From positions 1 to 64,000 of the forward strand of contig CAJUEW010000015.1 of NCBI GenBank assembly GCA_910585465.1: a stretch of DNA of 64,000 nt. Direction: 5' to 3'. This stretch comes from an uncultured Lachnospiraceae bacterium. GTDB taxonomy: Bacteria > Bacillota > Clostridia > Lachnospirales > Lachnospiraceae. Each line of letters opens with the position of its first letter. Positions within the stretch are counted from its first letter, which is position 1. The translations under genes and the position numbers were made by a program. The notes beneath the pieces were generated by a model. That model was not told where the DNA came from. It did not search any database and was given only the letters and a program-made list of their open reading frames with translations. Below are positions 26,948 through 34,052 of the stretch, piece after piece.

Positions 26948-27691
26948 TTATTCTCCAAAATCCAATCCAAGACCATTTACCCATTCCATAATCGTATCCT
27001 GTGAATCGCTGCCATTCAACCGCTTTCCCGGAAGCCAGTCTGCTCCGGATGTGAGCTGCTCCAGATTCGTTGCAGAAGAACCCACGCCACTGCCGCCGGA
27101 AGTACAGAACGGAACAATCGTCTTTCCTGAAAAATCGTAGCTCTCCACGAAAGTACTGACAATTCTCGGTGCATCGCCCCACCAGATCGGATAGCCAATA
27201 AACATAATATCATACTGTTCCATATTTTCCACCGAACCGGAAACACCAGGACGGGCATTCGGATCATTCATTTCAAGCGTAGTACGGCTGTTATTGTCAT
27301 TGTAATTCAGGTCCGCATCCGTATACGCATCTTCCGGGACAATCTCATAAATATCCGCATTCAGTCCGTCTGCGATATGCTGCGCCACACCCTCCGTTGT
27401 ATTGGTAGCGGAAAAATAAGCCACCAGCACTTTGTTTCCCGCATCTTCCGGGACATCCGCATTTTCCGGAGCTTCCGATTTTTCCATTTGTCCTTCAGAT
27501 GCTTGTTCCTCAGAAATATCCGTGTTTTCTTCTTCGGTGCTTTTGTCCGCAGGTTCCTCATGATCCGCAGTGCTTTCCACCGGCTTCTCTTCTGTAGAAG
27601 GCTGCCCGGCCTGTCCTGCAGAATTACCACAAGCTGCCAGACTCAAAATCATTAACAGGGAAACTAAAACAGTAATCACTTTTTTCATCAT
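26948..27691 (-). CDS. Flavodoxin lipoprotein
   Basis: About 247 residues. The signal (KKVITVLVSLLMILSLAAC, Cys near 20) ends in lipobox LAAC; a strongly acidic linker of about 65 residues follows (EEKPVES..., STEEENTDISEE...), then the flavodoxin domain: AYFSATNTTEGVA, GYPIWWGDAPRIVSTFVESYDFSGKTIVPFCTSGGSGVG, and LNGSDSQDTIMEWVNGLGL. GGAGGT precedes the start. The acidic linker could keep the domain away from the anionic surface. Confidence 0.85.
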   Translation of the reverse strand: MMKKVITVLVSLLMILSLAACGNSAGQAGQPSTEEKPVESTADHEEPADKSTEEENTDISEEQASEGQMEKSEAPENADVPEDAGNKVLVAYFSATNTTEGVAQHIADGLNADIYEIVPEDAYTDADLNYNDNNSRTTLEMNDPNARPGVSGSVENMEQYDIMFIGYPIWWGDAPRIVSTFVESYDFSGKTIVPFCTSGGSGVGSSATNLEQLTSGADWLPGKRLNGSDSQDTIMEWVNGLGLDFGE

Positions 27692-27751
27692 AAATACCTC
27701 CAGATTTTTTACTCGCATAAGCCCATTTGCAGAACATGTGGGCATTGCTTT

Positions 27752-28912
27752 TTACTGTGCCAGGGAAAAAGTAATCTCTTCCCGGCTGTCAAGGTTCTCA
27801 AATATTGCAAGATCGGAAGTGACACGGCCGATAGGAATCACATCTACTGACAGGTCAGGATGGTCAGTCTGTTCATAAAAGATCGCCATATTGTGATGTG
27901 CTTCGCAATAAGTAATATCTCCGTTTTCAAAATTCTTCCGGCCGCCCTCCAGATTCTCCGGGTAAAAATCCACGCCGCCATAATACTCCCTTCCACCATA
28001 TCCTGACATGGAGATCGTCAGCGGAAAATATGCTTTTATCTCTTCTGCCAGCGCCGTATCATACAGAATGCCGTCTAAGATAATATCGCCAATCGTGATC
28101 CGGATAGTGGTTTCGTCTTCCGCCGCATCCTGCTCCTGCAAACCGGATATCCCAATATCTGCAAGCCAGTCAGATACCGTATTCCGGGCATCCGGCACAT
28201 CCTCTGCCTCAACCGCAATGCCGTCCAGGGAAACCGCCGCATGGCTGGCATCCGCAATCGTCTGGTAACTGCGTCCTGCCCCGTACCCATCATGGGTACA
28301 GAATGGAATCACTGTTTTTCCTGACAGATCATACTCATTTAAGAATGACAAAACCGCCTGGGGGACATCGGTGGCCCACACCGGATAGCCAACAAACACC
28401 ATGTCATACCCGCCAATATCCAGATTGCTCTCCTTAAGCTCCGGCAGATCCTTCTGCTCCATCTCATCATGGTTTACATCCCGCAGATCGTCAAAATCTG
28501 CCGTGTATGGCGTAACTGTTTCAATCAGGTGCAGATCCCCGCCCACTTCATCCGCTATCATATTTGCGATATATTCTGTCGTACCATACCGCCCGTTTCC
28601 ATCAGCCACAATACTTGCCGAAGTGGCAGCATCCACATCATCCGGATACTCCGTATTTCCCCATCGTGAAAAATAAACAATCAGAATATTGCCCGCTTCC
28701 TGGTCTTTCCCTCCATCTTCCGATTCCGAAGACTGCCGTGCATCCAAAGTATTTTCCTCCTGCAAAAAATCGTCCCCGTTCTTTTCACTGCTTTCCTGTA
28801 CAGAGGTTTCCGTGCTTCCCTCACCGCTTCCCTGTGAATCTTTCTCACTGCCACAGGCTGTAGAAGAGAAAATCAGCAAAGATACTAACAATACGGATAA
28901 AAATTTCCTCAT
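27752..28912 (-). CDS. Lipoprotein with flavodoxin and cyclophilin-like domains
   Basis: A 386-residue lipoprotein (signal FLSVLLVSLLIFSSTAC, Cys near 20), acidic linker to about residue 73, flavodoxin domain (IVYFSRWGNTEYPDDVDAAT..., VGYPVWATDVPQAVLSFLNEYDLSGKTVIPFCTHDGYGAG) to about 255, then a cyclophilin-like fold (about 265-386: TIRITIGDIILDGILYDTALAEEI..., ISMSGYGGREYYGG..., GDITYCEAHHNMAIFYEQ..., IPIGRVTSDLAIFENL). The second domain is often fused to flavodoxins in clostridia; its function is unknown. Start coupled to the upstream small gene by ATGA overlap. Confidence 0.85.
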   Translation of the reverse strand: MRKFLSVLLVSLLIFSSTACGSEKDSQGSGEGSTETSVQESSEKNGDDFLQEENTLDARQSSESEDGGKDQEAGNILIVYFSRWGNTEYPDDVDAATSASIVADGNGRYGTTEYIANMIADEVGGDLHLIETVTPYTADFDDLRDVNHDEMEQKDLPELKESNLDIGGYDMVFVGYPVWATDVPQAVLSFLNEYDLSGKTVIPFCTHDGYGAGRSYQTIADASHAAVSLDGIAVEAEDVPDARNTVSDWLADIGISGLQEQDAAEDETTIRITIGDIILDGILYDTALAEEIKAYFPLTISMSGYGGREYYGGVDFYPENLEGGRKNFENGDITYCEAHHNMAIFYEQTDHPDLSVDVIPIGRVTSDLAIFENLDSREEITFSLAQ

Positions 28913-29130
28913 AAAACGCCTCCTTCTTTTTTATCTTGTTCTTTCATTTTACAGATAATATAATCAATCTCTTCAAGAGACTGCTGCTTTTCATGTATTT
29001 CATCCAGTAATTGATACCGGCATTTCCGCAGCATCCGTATCTGTGTATCCCTGTCATTGCATGTTGTTATTTCCTCGATCTGCTCTCTGCTGAACCCGGC
29101 TTTGGAAAGAACATAAATGTCTGGCTCCAT
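28909..29130 (-). CDS. Small helical protein resembling the MerR dimerisation helix
   Basis: A 73-residue protein: EPDIYVLSKAGFSREQIEEI resembles the end of a MerR DNA-binding domain (AGFS-x-E-x-I), and RMLRKCRYQLLDEIHEKQQSLEEIDYIICKMKEQ looks like the long antiparallel coiled coil of MerR dimers. The helix-turn-helix part is absent. The start at 29130 suits the AGGGG site; the earlier ATG abuts it. First gene after the cassette promoter, so it may be a truncated regulator or a modulator that pairs with one. Its C-K-M and C residues could sense redox state. Confidence 0.55.
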   Translation of the reverse strand: MEPDIYVLSKAGFSREQIEEITTCNDRDTQIRMLRKCRYQLLDEIHEKQQSLEEIDYIICKMKEQDKKEGGVL

Positions 29131-29155
29131 GAAAAGCATCCCCTCCTAAAACAAA

Positions 29156-29204
29156 AATGTAAGTGCCGTTCCGAAGCTTCCTGCCTCATCCCTGCACTTA
29201 CATT
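29156..29204. promoter_or_regulatory. 11-bp inverted repeat at flavodoxin operon start
   Basis: AATGTAAGTGC (29156-29166) and GCACTTACATT (29194-29204) are perfect inverse copies 27 bp apart. One arm overlaps the -10 and transcription start, so DNA-level operators are likelier than an RNA hairpin. Confidence 0.5.
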
Positions 29205-29230
29205 ATAATCATATGCCAGACGCATATCAA
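29202..29230 (-). promoter_or_regulatory. Promoter of flavodoxin cassette with internal dyad
   Basis: TTGATA (29225-29230), a 17-bp spacer and TATAAT (29202-29207) on the minus strand make a near-consensus promoter. The spacer holds ATATGC-N5-GCATAT (29211-29227), a likely regulator site, possibly for the LysR protein encoded just upstream. Confidence 0.65.
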
Positions 29231-29275
29231 ATACTTAGTTTTTATGACTCTTCGATGCTTAAAAAGCATGGTTTC

Positions 29276-30160
29276 CTAAACGCTGCCCAAAAAACTTTTT
29301 GCGTATTCTATAAATTTTGTCGCCGCCAGACTGAAAGGCTGTTCCCGTTTCCATGCCAGAACACACGTTGCTGTAAGTTCCGGGTACAGCGGCCTGCAGG
29401 CAATCTTTGAGGAATCCCAGAAGGGTACCGCACCCTCAATGACCAGGGAATATGCCAGCCCCCTGCTGACCATGACCGCACCGTTGGTACTTAAATTACT
29501 GGTAAACAGGATATCCAGATTTTTATAATGATCCCCAAACCAGCTTGCCAGTTCGCTCTGTACCTGCAGACGTCTTGGAAGAATCAGCGGCAATCCTTCC
29601 AGTTCGTCTGCCGTAATATATTCTTTCCCCGCAAGCGGATCATCCGGCGGCATCAAAACCACCCATCTTTCTTTCATGCCCAATCGGATAAATTCATATT
29701 TCTCCATCGGGGCCGGCTCCAGGAGCAGTCCCAGGTCAAGCAGTCCCTTATCCATCTGCTCTTTTACCATATCCGCAGTCGCCGTAAATATATCAAAAGT
29801 AACAAGAGGATATTTCTGGTGGAAATTCCGAATCAAATCCGGAAGCATCTGTACAGAAGCAACCTCCCCACATCCAATCGAAATCTTTCCATCTACCTGT
29901 TCTTCCTGCTCTACCAGTTCTTTTTCCGTTTTATCAACCAACTGTAGAATTTCTTCTGCCCGGCGGCGGAGCAGGAGACCTTCATTCGTCAGCCGAATCT
30001 TCCGTGTCCCCCTGTCAAATAACCTGACGCCAATCTCTTCCTCCATCTGCGCAAGCTGACGGGAAAGTGTCGGCTGTGTAATATGCAAAACCTCTGCGGC
30101 TTTTGTAATGCTCTCTTCCCTAACTACGGTAAGGAAATAGCGAAGAACCCTGATCTCCAT
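29276..30160 (-). CDS. LysR-family transcriptional regulator
   Basis: A 294-residue LysR protein: HTH in EESITKAAEVLHITQPTLSRQLAQMEEEIGVRLFDRG (residues about 15-50), linker helix, and a ligand-binding domain with VDGKISIGCGEVASVQMLPDLIRNFHQKYP and LLDLGLLLEPAP. GAAAGGAG precedes the ATG at 30160; longer frames lack a site. It is encoded on the same strand upstream of the flavodoxin cassette and probably controls it; a decayed relative stands beside the flavodoxin/AKR pair at 53 kb, suggesting that this LysR type travels with flavodoxin genes. Confidence 0.9.
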   Translation of the reverse strand: MEIRVLRYFLTVVREESITKAAEVLHITQPTLSRQLAQMEEEIGVRLFDRGTRKIRLTNEGLLLRRRAEEILQLVDKTEKELVEQEEQVDGKISIGCGEVASVQMLPDLIRNFHQKYPLVTFDIFTATADMVKEQMDKGLLDLGLLLEPAPMEKYEFIRLGMKERWVVLMPPDDPLAGKEYITADELEGLPLILPRRLQVQSELASWFGDHYKNLDILFTSNLSTNGAVMVSRGLAYSLVIEGAVPFWDSSKIACRPLYPELTATCVLAWKREQPFSLAATKFIEYAKSFLGSV

Positions 30161-30328
30161 ATATAAACTCCTTTCAGTTTTATCCATGCTTTATAAGCTG
30201 TATTGTAATATTTTTATGCCTTTTAAGCAATACAACTATACCTTTTGATTTTGCCTTTAGGGGGTTCAATGTTTCGTAGGAGGGTTTAACACTCAACACT
30301 TTTTTAATCCTTCCCCTCCCTTATTCCG

Positions 30329-30370
30329 GGTTGTTCAGCTTTTCCTGTCCACACTTATATACTAACACCA
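30329..30370 (-). repeat. Solo inverted copy of the IS3 left end
   Basis: The 42 bp are the reverse complement of 21541-21582 with one mismatch (T/C at position 33). No transposase sequence is attached. With the IS3 element at 21.5 kb it brackets 8.8 kb in inverted orientation, both outermost bases being the same IS end. Confidence 0.75.
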
Positions 30371-30398
30371 TGCCATGTTAATTACAAAAATTATAACA

Positions 30399-30825
30399 TT
30401 ATATAAAATTCGTATTAATCCTATCTTCATATTGCGGAAACGCTATACCCTTTTCCTCACCTGCTTCCATATTCTTCAGCAGCCACGCCATATTCTGTGC
30501 CAGTGAACGCATCGTCTGTAACCCTTCCTCATCCTTGCGCACATCCTCCGGCGTAAATCCATGCACCTGATTCCAATACTGCGAACCAACTATGTGCATA
30601 TTGCTGATGCCAAAATATTTATTCAAACGGTCAAATGCCGCACTCGCACCGCCCCGTCTGAAAACATTTCCCGCAGGCGATACAGCCAGCTATCGGTTTC
30701 TTCCCAAGATATAACATTTCTGATTCCACACCATTTTTTGAAAGCGTATCCGCAATCTCACTCAAAGCCGTATAAGTGCAGCCGTGTTCGTTCGGGCTGC
30801 CATTGATCAATAAAATCCTGCTCAT
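30399..30825 (-). pseudogene. NAD(P)H-dependent flavin oxidoreductase, internal deletion
   Basis: The N-terminus (MSRILLINGSPNEHGCTYTALSEIA..., GKKPIAGCIACGKC) and C-terminus (FDRLNKYFGISNMHIVGSQYWNQVHGFTPEDVRKDEEGLQTMRSLAQNMAWLLKNME) of a flavodoxin-fold NADPH:FMN reductase are joined near 30645 with about 70 residues missing and the frame changed. The start overlaps the stop of the NTF2-like gene (ATGA). Compare the intact paralogue at 53.5 kb. Confidence 0.8.
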
Positions 30826-31208
30826 GCCTGTACCTCCTCATGCGTATGAAAAATCTTTGCCGTAATCCTCCATCCGTCCGGCGTTTTTATAAATGTATGG
30901 TAATCTGTAAAGGTCTGCCCCTGCCATTCCTCAACCACTTTTGTCACAGCGGTAGTTTCCGTAATATCAAGAATATCAATATGATACGGGGGATTCGGGT
31001 CAGTATCCTGGCCGGTTTCATCCATCGCATCAAAGAACCCCTGAATTTCATGGCTGTGCTTATCCGGCTCCATGCCTCCCCAGAAGATTACGGCATCTTT
31101 ATGAAAGTACGGAGCCATGATAGAAGAATCCCCTTTATTGCAGGCTTCCAGATATTTTTTAACAGCAGTTATAATCTCTTCACAATCAGAAAAATATATT
31201 TTTTTCAT
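30822..31208 (-). CDS. NTF2-like (SnoaL/lumazine-binding-like) protein
   Basis: A 128-residue alpha+beta barrel protein: ITAVKKYLEACNKGDSSIMAPYFHKDAVIFWG (N-terminal helices and first strand), then TAVTKVVEEWQGQTFTDYHTFIKTPDGWRITAKIFHTH. Fits the nuclear-transport-factor-2 superfamily of small enzymes and binding proteins. Start at 31208 follows AAGGAGG. Part of the HxlR-controlled redox operon; substrate unknown. Confidence 0.8.
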   Translation of the reverse strand: MKKIYFSDCEEIITAVKKYLEACNKGDSSIMAPYFHKDAVIFWGGMEPDKHSHEIQGFFDAMDETGQDTDPNPPYHIDILDITETTAVTKVVEEWQGQTFTDYHTFIKTPDGWRITAKIFHTHEEVQA

Positions 31209-31249
31209 CGTATCCTCCTTAAACATTGCTGCCTGTGTCAGTTTTTATA

Positions 31250-31768
31250 TTACAAGGCGGCGTTTCTTCCATGCTTCGCGGGAGCGACCTTTGCATACCC
31301 GTTCCATGCAAACAAAGCATTCCCATTTTCATCACCGTAAACCTGCTCCACATCGCAGATATACAGATAATGGTCGCCCACCTCATGATACTCCTTCATG
31401 CCGCACTGGATTGCCACACAGCTATGGGCAGGGATTTTGATACTGCTTCCTTCCACCTCGGCAAGCTCAATCCCAAACTTCCATACCTTATCCGTATCCC
31501 GTCCCGTGGTGCTTCCGCAGCCCATTACCGCATCCGCAATCTCCGCACTTGGGATTGTAAGGATCACTTTCTGGTTGTTCCGAACCATTTCACCGCTGTA
31601 AGAAGTCTTTGCCATGGCATAAGCAATCATGCCGGGATTGAAAGAAAGATATGTCCACCATGACACGGTTGCAAGGTTGGTGGAGCCATCCGGCTTCTCA
31701 GTACATACAATAGATACAGGATTCGGAGAGGTCAGCTTTGCTGCCCGCGGTAAATTGATTTTCTTCAT
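31250..31768 (-). CDS. Flavin reductase family protein
   Basis: A 172-residue FMN-binding split barrel of the flavin reductase-like family: LTSPNPVSIVCTEKPDGSTNLATVSWWTYLSFNPGMIAYAM, TSYSGEMVRNNQKVILTIPSAEIADAVMGCGSTTGRDTDK, and the VGDHYLYICDVEQ strand. Such proteins reduce flavin or a bound substrate with NAD(P)H. The start at 31768 is preceded by AAAGGA. Flanked by flavodoxin-like reductases on the same strand. Confidence 0.85.
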   Translation of the reverse strand: MKKINLPRAAKLTSPNPVSIVCTEKPDGSTNLATVSWWTYLSFNPGMIAYAMAKTSYSGEMVRNNQKVILTIPSAEIADAVMGCGSTTGRDTDKVWKFGIELAEVEGSSIKIPAHSCVAIQCGMKEYHEVGDHYLYICDVEQVYGDENGNALFAWNGYAKVAPAKHGRNAAL

Positions 31769-31796
31769 AACAGTTGTTTCCTTTCTTTTTTCGCTT

Positions 31797-32348
31797 TTAT
31801 TGAATTGATCTTCCAAATTCATATGCCTGTCCCAGTTCAGGTTTTCCCGCAATATCTCCTACAGCTCCATTACCGCCCGCCAGAACATGACCAAGGTTCT
31901 TCCAGCGCAGATGTCCGCACAGATGCTCATAATAAGTAAGGACATCCTCAAATCCATTCCCTTCTGCCGCCATCAGGAGCGCACAGGCCCGGTCATGCCC
32001 CCGGAGGAGATTGCCGTCTCCCTCCTCCAAAGCAAACAGACGGTCAATGGCAGTCCGTATCTGCCCGCTCATGTTCCAGTAATACAAAGGCGTTGCCAGC
32101 ACAATTACGTCACATTCTTTCACAGCCGGATAAATCTGTGCCATATCGTCCTTCTGGACGCATGGACATTCCCTGCTGCTGTGACCGCCAAAACAGCCCT
32201 TGCAGCCATGGATTTCCATGCGGTCAAGGAAAAACTCTGTGACCGTATTCCCCGCGCTCTTTGCCCCTTGCGTAAACCTTTCCACCAATGCGGAAGTATT
32301 CCCGTTCTTACGGGGGCTTCCGTTTAATATCACAATTTTTTTAGCCAT
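31797..32348 (-). CDS. Flavodoxin-fold NAD(P)H-dependent oxidoreductase
   Basis: A 183-residue NADPH-dependent FMN reductase type protein: KKIVILNGSPRKNGNTSALVERF (FMN phosphate loop), HGCKGCFGGHSSRECPCVQKDDM (Cys-rich, iron-sulfur or redox loop), VIVLATPLYYWNMSGQIRTAIDRLFA. Start at 32348 follows GGGAGGT. Member of the IsfA/WrbA-like group that reduces quinones, arsenate-like or organic substrates. Overlaps no neighbour but is closely spaced. Confidence 0.85.
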   Translation of the reverse strand: MAKKIVILNGSPRKNGNTSALVERFTQGAKSAGNTVTEFFLDRMEIHGCKGCFGGHSSRECPCVQKDDMAQIYPAVKECDVIVLATPLYYWNMSGQIRTAIDRLFALEEGDGNLLRGHDRACALLMAAEGNGFEDVLTYYEHLCGHLRWKNLGHVLAGGNGAVGDIAGKPELGQAYEFGRSIQ

Positions 32349-32365
32349 TCTACAGACCTCCCATC

Positions 32366-32911
32366 TCAAATCTTATCTGCCAGTGCCGCCGCCTGCTTGC
32401 AGCCGTCTGTTTTTTCAATGTCGCCCGCGTTCAGGACACCGGGAACAGCCACCTCGCCCACCATGTGCCATTTCAGCAGTGCAGCAGACCGTTCAATCGG
32501 GATACGCACGCCGTCCATCACAGACATATCATCTTCCTCACAGCAGGTAATCAGCGCACACTCTTTCCCCGCAATGTCCTTCCCGGCAACGCAGAAAGAA
32601 AACAGCTTATCAATGACACCCTTAATCTGTGCCGGAATAGAATACCAGTAGACCGGCATCGTAAATACTACTGCATCCGCTTCCAGAATTGCCGGAGCAA
32701 TCGTATTAAAGTCATCATCAAAAGAACACGCCTTTCCCGATTTGAAACAGGTCTCGCAGGCATGGCATCCGCCTACATTTTTCATAGCCGCATCAAAACG
32801 GGTAACCATATGCCCCTTCGCTTCCACCGCCTGGATAAACGCATCCGTCATGGCAAAGCTGTTGCCGTTTTTACGGGGGCTTCCGGTAATTACAACAATT
32901 TTCCTGCTCAT
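32366..32911 (-). CDS. Flavodoxin-fold NAD(P)H-dependent oxidoreductase
   Basis: A 181-residue paralogue of the next gene: SRKIVVITGSPRKNGNSFAMTDAF, GGCHACETCFKSGKACSFDDDF, AVVFTMPVYWYSIPAQIKGVIDKLFSF. First gene of an operon driven by the promoter at 32963-32990 and divergent from the HxlR regulator gene, which fits an inducible quinone or aldehyde detoxification unit. Confidence 0.88.
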   Translation of the reverse strand: MSRKIVVITGSPRKNGNSFAMTDAFIQAVEAKGHMVTRFDAAMKNVGGCHACETCFKSGKACSFDDDFNTIAPAILEADAVVFTMPVYWYSIPAQIKGVIDKLFSFCVAGKDIAGKECALITCCEEDDMSVMDGVRIPIERSAALLKWHMVGEVAVPGVLNAGDIEKTDGCKQAAALADKI

Positions 32912-32962
32912 ATTTTATCCTCCTTGTTTGCAGAATTGACTTTTTCCGCTGCTGATATTATA

Positions 32963-33034
32963 ATTATAGCGAGAACAAAACTAAAAACAAGTACGCACCT
33001 TCAAGTGCGATACTTACATATAAGTTATATACTT
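32963..33034. promoter_or_regulatory. Divergent promoter region with HxlR-type dyads
   Basis: The minus-strand promoter is TTGTTT (32985-32990), 16-bp spacer, TATAAT (32963-32968). Overlapping it is AAGTA-CGCAC-N6-GTGCG-A-TACTT (32989-33015), and TAAGT-N5-ACTTA lies at 33021-33034 before the HxlR gene. The sequence AAAACAAGTACG is shared with the other HxlR-linked promoter at 7.43 kb. Confidence 0.65.
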
Positions 33035-33053
33035 ACCTAAAGGAGAGTGTAAA

Positions 33054-33386
33054 ATGAACGAACGCTGCATATCCCAGGAATGCCTTGCATCAACAGGCTT
33101 TAGCTATACCTTATCCCTCATCAATGGAAAATATAAAATGACAATCCTTTATACTCTGATGAATTTTGAGATTGTCCGTTTTAATGAAATGAAAAAATAT
33201 ATCGGGGAAATTTCTTATAAGACACTTAGTTCAACCTTAAAAGAACTGGAAGCGGACAGGCTGGTACACAGAAAGGAATATCCGCAGATTCCGCCAAAAG
33301 TAGAGTACAGTTTGACTGAAAGAGGAAAATCATTGATCCCCATTTTAGACAGTATGTGTGATTGGGGAGAAAAAAATCGTCTATAA
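33054..33386 (+). CDS. HxlR-family transcriptional regulator
   Basis: A 110-residue winged-helix protein: LINGKYKMTILYTLMNFEIVRFNEMKKYIGEISYKTLSSTLKELEADRLVHR and PPKVEYSLTERGKSL. Two cysteines near the start (ERCISQECLAST) are candidates for thiol sensing, as in YodB. AAGGAGAG precedes the ATG. Divergent from the flavodoxin/flavin reductase operon and most likely its repressor. Confidence 0.9.
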   Translation: MNERCISQECLASTGFSYTLSLINGKYKMTILYTLMNFEIVRFNEMKKYIGEISYKTLSSTLKELEADRLVHRKEYPQIPPKVEYSLTERGKSLIPILDSMCDWGEKNRL

Positions 33387-33536
33387 ATATAACTATTCCG
33401 GCTTTCCAAACAGCAGGCAGCCTAAAAAAAACTTCATCTATTCAATCGGATTTTATATTTAAAGCCTTGTTTTCCCCCAAAAATATGTAAACTGCATCCT
33501 GCAGAATTAAAACATATCTTCAAGGAGGACACAGCA
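33387..33536. other. Intergenic, no gene seen
   Basis: AT-rich stretch after the HxlR stop; contains AAGGAGGACACAGCA, the ribosome site for the following remnant. Confidence 0.4.
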
Positions 33537-33537
33537 A

Positions 33538-33640
33538 TGCTTCAAATATCCGAAATCGTAAAAAAACCAAGGAAATACTCGACCTGTTCAATGAACACTT
33601 TTACAATAAGGAGTTTACCCGCCCGGCCATCACCGTATTT
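33538..33640 (+). pseudogene. SprT-like/plasmid-type remnant, frameshifted and truncated
   Basis: Starts MLQISEIVKK after a good AGGAGG, and, if one A is added to the seven-A run (33560-33566), continues TKEILDLFNEHFYNKEFTRPAITVFPDN, resembling the start of SprT-like proteins found on conjugative elements. It then runs into relaxase debris of the opposite strand. Low confidence in the family. Confidence 0.4.
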
Positions 33641-33649
33641 CCGGATAAC

Positions 33650-33818
33650 GGGCTCGGCGCATGGGCCAGAGCAGGATTTCCTTGTGAGTGACTTGGTTCT
33701 TGTAGGGGTAATATTCCTGTTCCTGGTCTTATTTGGAGAACAGCCTGCTCCCGCTCTGGTAGGAGGCAGCAGATACGGCGGCTTTGTTTTCTCTCTGTTT
33801 GATGACAGTAATTTTATA
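33650..33818 (-). pseudogene. MobA/MobL relaxase N-terminal fragment
   Basis: The minus-strand frame reads ITVIKQRENKAAVSAASYQSG, SRLFSK, stop (TAA), DQEQEYYPYKNQVTHKEILL, which matches the N-terminal region of MobA/MobL relaxases (ISR-x-x-G-x-SAVA-x-AAYRSG ... VVHTEILLP). Stop and truncated ends show it is dead. Confidence 0.6.
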
Positions 33819-34052
33819 GTGTGGGCATGACAAGGATACGCTCTCCTTCTTCCCTGATTTCAGGCATGGAAAAAGCAGGGAACCTGTCAAACGGTTTGTT
33901 TTTCATTGCAAATGCTTCCGGACAGGAATCAACAGCGGCGCAAATAGCCAACTTAGTAAAATCACAATCCTTAAAAGCGGTTTTGTCAATTTTACGCACC
34001 TTCGCCGGAAGGCAAAGCTAATCAAGCTGTCACTGCCATAGAAACTACAAAA

